Origin: Bacillota bacterium
Lineage (GTDB): Bacteria; Bacillota; Clostridia; Acetivibrionales; DTU013
Length of the DNA: 6,525 nt
Direction: 5' to 3'
Assembly (NCBI GenBank): GCA_023439545.1
Contig: JAEXNT010000061.1
Span: forward strand, 1 to 6,525
Shown here one piece after another: positions 5,892-6,525 of this stretch; position 1 is the stretch's first letter, and every line of letters starts with the position of its first letter. The notes beneath the pieces were generated by a model. It had not been told where the DNA came from and did no database searches. It saw nothing but the letters and a program-made list of their open reading frames with translations. The position numbers and the translations under genes were made by a program.

Positions 5892-5897
5892 AAGGGG
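5892..5897 (+). promoter_or_regulatory. Ribosome binding site fixing the DUF177 gene start
   Basis: AAGGGG lies eight bases before ATG 5906 but only two before the in-frame TTG at 5900, which is too close to work. The ATG at 5906 is therefore the start, two codons inside the longest open frame. Confidence 0.8.
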
Positions 5898-5905
5898 TAT
5901 TGTCT

Positions 5906-6403
5906 ATGAAGGTTGATATATCAGATATTTTAAGGATTGACGGCGCTTCCGTGAAACTGGAATTCCACGAAGAGCCGCCTGAAAGAGAACCGGCCCAAGG
6001 GTTTGAACTGGTTGGCGATCTGGAATTTACCGGTACATTGACCAACACCGACGGTATTCTGCAGCTGGACGGCTGCCTGAAAGCACCCTACAGCAGTGTT
6101 TGTTACCGCTGCTTGGGTGCAGTGGACAAAACGCTGGAGCTTAAGATAAAGGAAAACTTTATCAACAGTGCGGATGTCGGCCAGTCGGATATGTATCCCT
6201 TTGAAGGAAAAGTACTTGACATAAGTAAAGCGCTAACTGATAATATTATTCTGAACCTTCCGATGAAGCAATTGTGTTCTGAAAAATGCAGAGGCTTATG
6301 CAGCAAGTGCGGCGCCAACCTTAACGAAGTACAATGTGGATGCGGCGATGACGACGTTGACCCACGGATGGAAGGTTTGAACAAATTTTTTGAACAATAT
6401 TGA
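5906..6403 (+). CDS. yceD: DUF177/YceD-family protein
   Basis: This predicted 165-residue cytoplasmic protein belongs to the YceD/DUF177 family, which is almost always encoded directly upstream of rpmF, as here (30-bp gap). An N-terminal beta-rich region contains LVGDLEFTGTLTNTDGIL. Next is a CYRCL pair (C66, C69), an acidic middle with the DISKALTDNIILNLPMKQLC segment, then a C-terminal cysteine cluster at C124, C128, C132, C135, C144 and C146. The spacing of these cysteines (CSEKC, CSKCG, CGCG) resembles the zinc-ribbon-like pattern of Firmicutes members and suggests metal binding. The family has been linked to ribosomal RNA processing or accumulation, notably 23S rRNA, in plants and Escherichia coli, but its biochemistry is not settled. 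The start is fixed by AAGGGG eight bases upstream of the ATG. Expression is from the perfect consensus promoter just before it, probably with read-through from ackA. Confidence 0.93.
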   Translation: MKVDISDILRIDGASVKLEFHEEPPEREPAQGFELVGDLEFTGTLTNTDGILQLDGCLKAPYSSVCYRCLGAVDKTLELKIKENFINSADVGQSDMYPFEGKVLDISKALTDNIILNLPMKQLCSEKCRGLCSKCGANLNEVQCGCGDDDVDPRMEGLNKFFEQY

Positions 6404-6433
6404 TATACGCTTTTTATCAGGGAGGTGTAGAAT

Positions 6434-6525
6434 ATGGCAAACCCGAAACGAAAATGGTCCAAAGCCAGGACAGGTAAAAGAAGATCACAGTGGAAGCTGA
6501 CGCAGCCGGGTCTTGTAAGCTGCCC
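6434..6525 (+). CDS. rpmF: 50S ribosomal protein L32, 3' end missing
   Basis: The first 30 residues are visible before the window ends. MANPKRKWSKART followed by a basic run (GKRRSQWKL) is the diagnostic N-terminus of bacterial L32, a small protein of about 56-60 residues in the large ribosomal subunit. The last visible residues, LVSCP, include the first cysteine expected of the zinc-binding C+ form; the remaining cysteines lie outside the window. A strong GGAGG (6421-6425) is eight bases before the ATG. It follows the DUF177 gene in the usual operon, and fatty-acid genes such as plsX often come next in Firmicutes, though that is not visible here. Confidence 0.93.
   Translation, partial: MANPKRKWSKARTGKRRSQWKLTQPGLVSC

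Overview
This window looks like chromosomal DNA from an anaerobic Firmicute of the class Clostridia. The evidence is the gene order pta-ackA-yceD(DUF177)-rpmF, the strong AAGGAG/GGAGG-type ribosome binding sites, the sigma-A-like promoters and a CcpA-type cre element. Base composition is intermediate. I cannot name a genus from sequence alone. All convincing genes are on the + strand, and I see no mobile element, tRNA, rRNA or CRISPR.

Region 1 (2-2784) is a tightly packed three-gene operon. It holds the 3' part of a putative HExxH zinc metallopeptidase, cut by the left edge, then an OmpR/PhoB-type response regulator overlapping it by one base (TAATG), then a two-transmembrane HAMP sensor histidine kinase three bases later. 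The kinase would sense a signal through a small extracytoplasmic domain and phosphorylate the regulator. The peptidase is co-translated with them, so it may share their signal or be their output, but that link is inference.

Region 2 (2785-3619) holds one small, visibly A+T-rich gene for a probable lipoprotein or membrane-anchored protein of unknown function (2918-3328). A long perfect hairpin follows (3349-3388). Next comes a compact control region for pta: a near-consensus cre at 3440-3453, a promoter at 3465-3493 whose -35 lies inside the perfect palindrome TTGTATACAA, and a leader of about 120 nt with further small palindromes.

Region 3 (3620-5838) is the acetate overflow and ATP-generating pair. 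Phosphate acetyltransferase makes acetyl phosphate from acetyl-CoA, and acetate kinase transfers the phosphate to ADP, releasing acetate. Key catalytic residues are present in both, and the 14-nt gap with a Shine-Dalgarno overlapping the pta stop codon implies co-translation.

Region 4 (5839-6525) opens seven bases after ackA with a perfect consensus promoter (TTGACA-17-TATAAT). It drives a DUF177/YceD cysteine-cluster protein and the start of rpmF (ribosomal protein L32), which runs off the right edge.

Most of the window is well-understood housekeeping and signalling. The parts least explained by known biology are the peptidase/two-component operon, the A+T-rich orphan gene and the layered operator architecture in front of pta.
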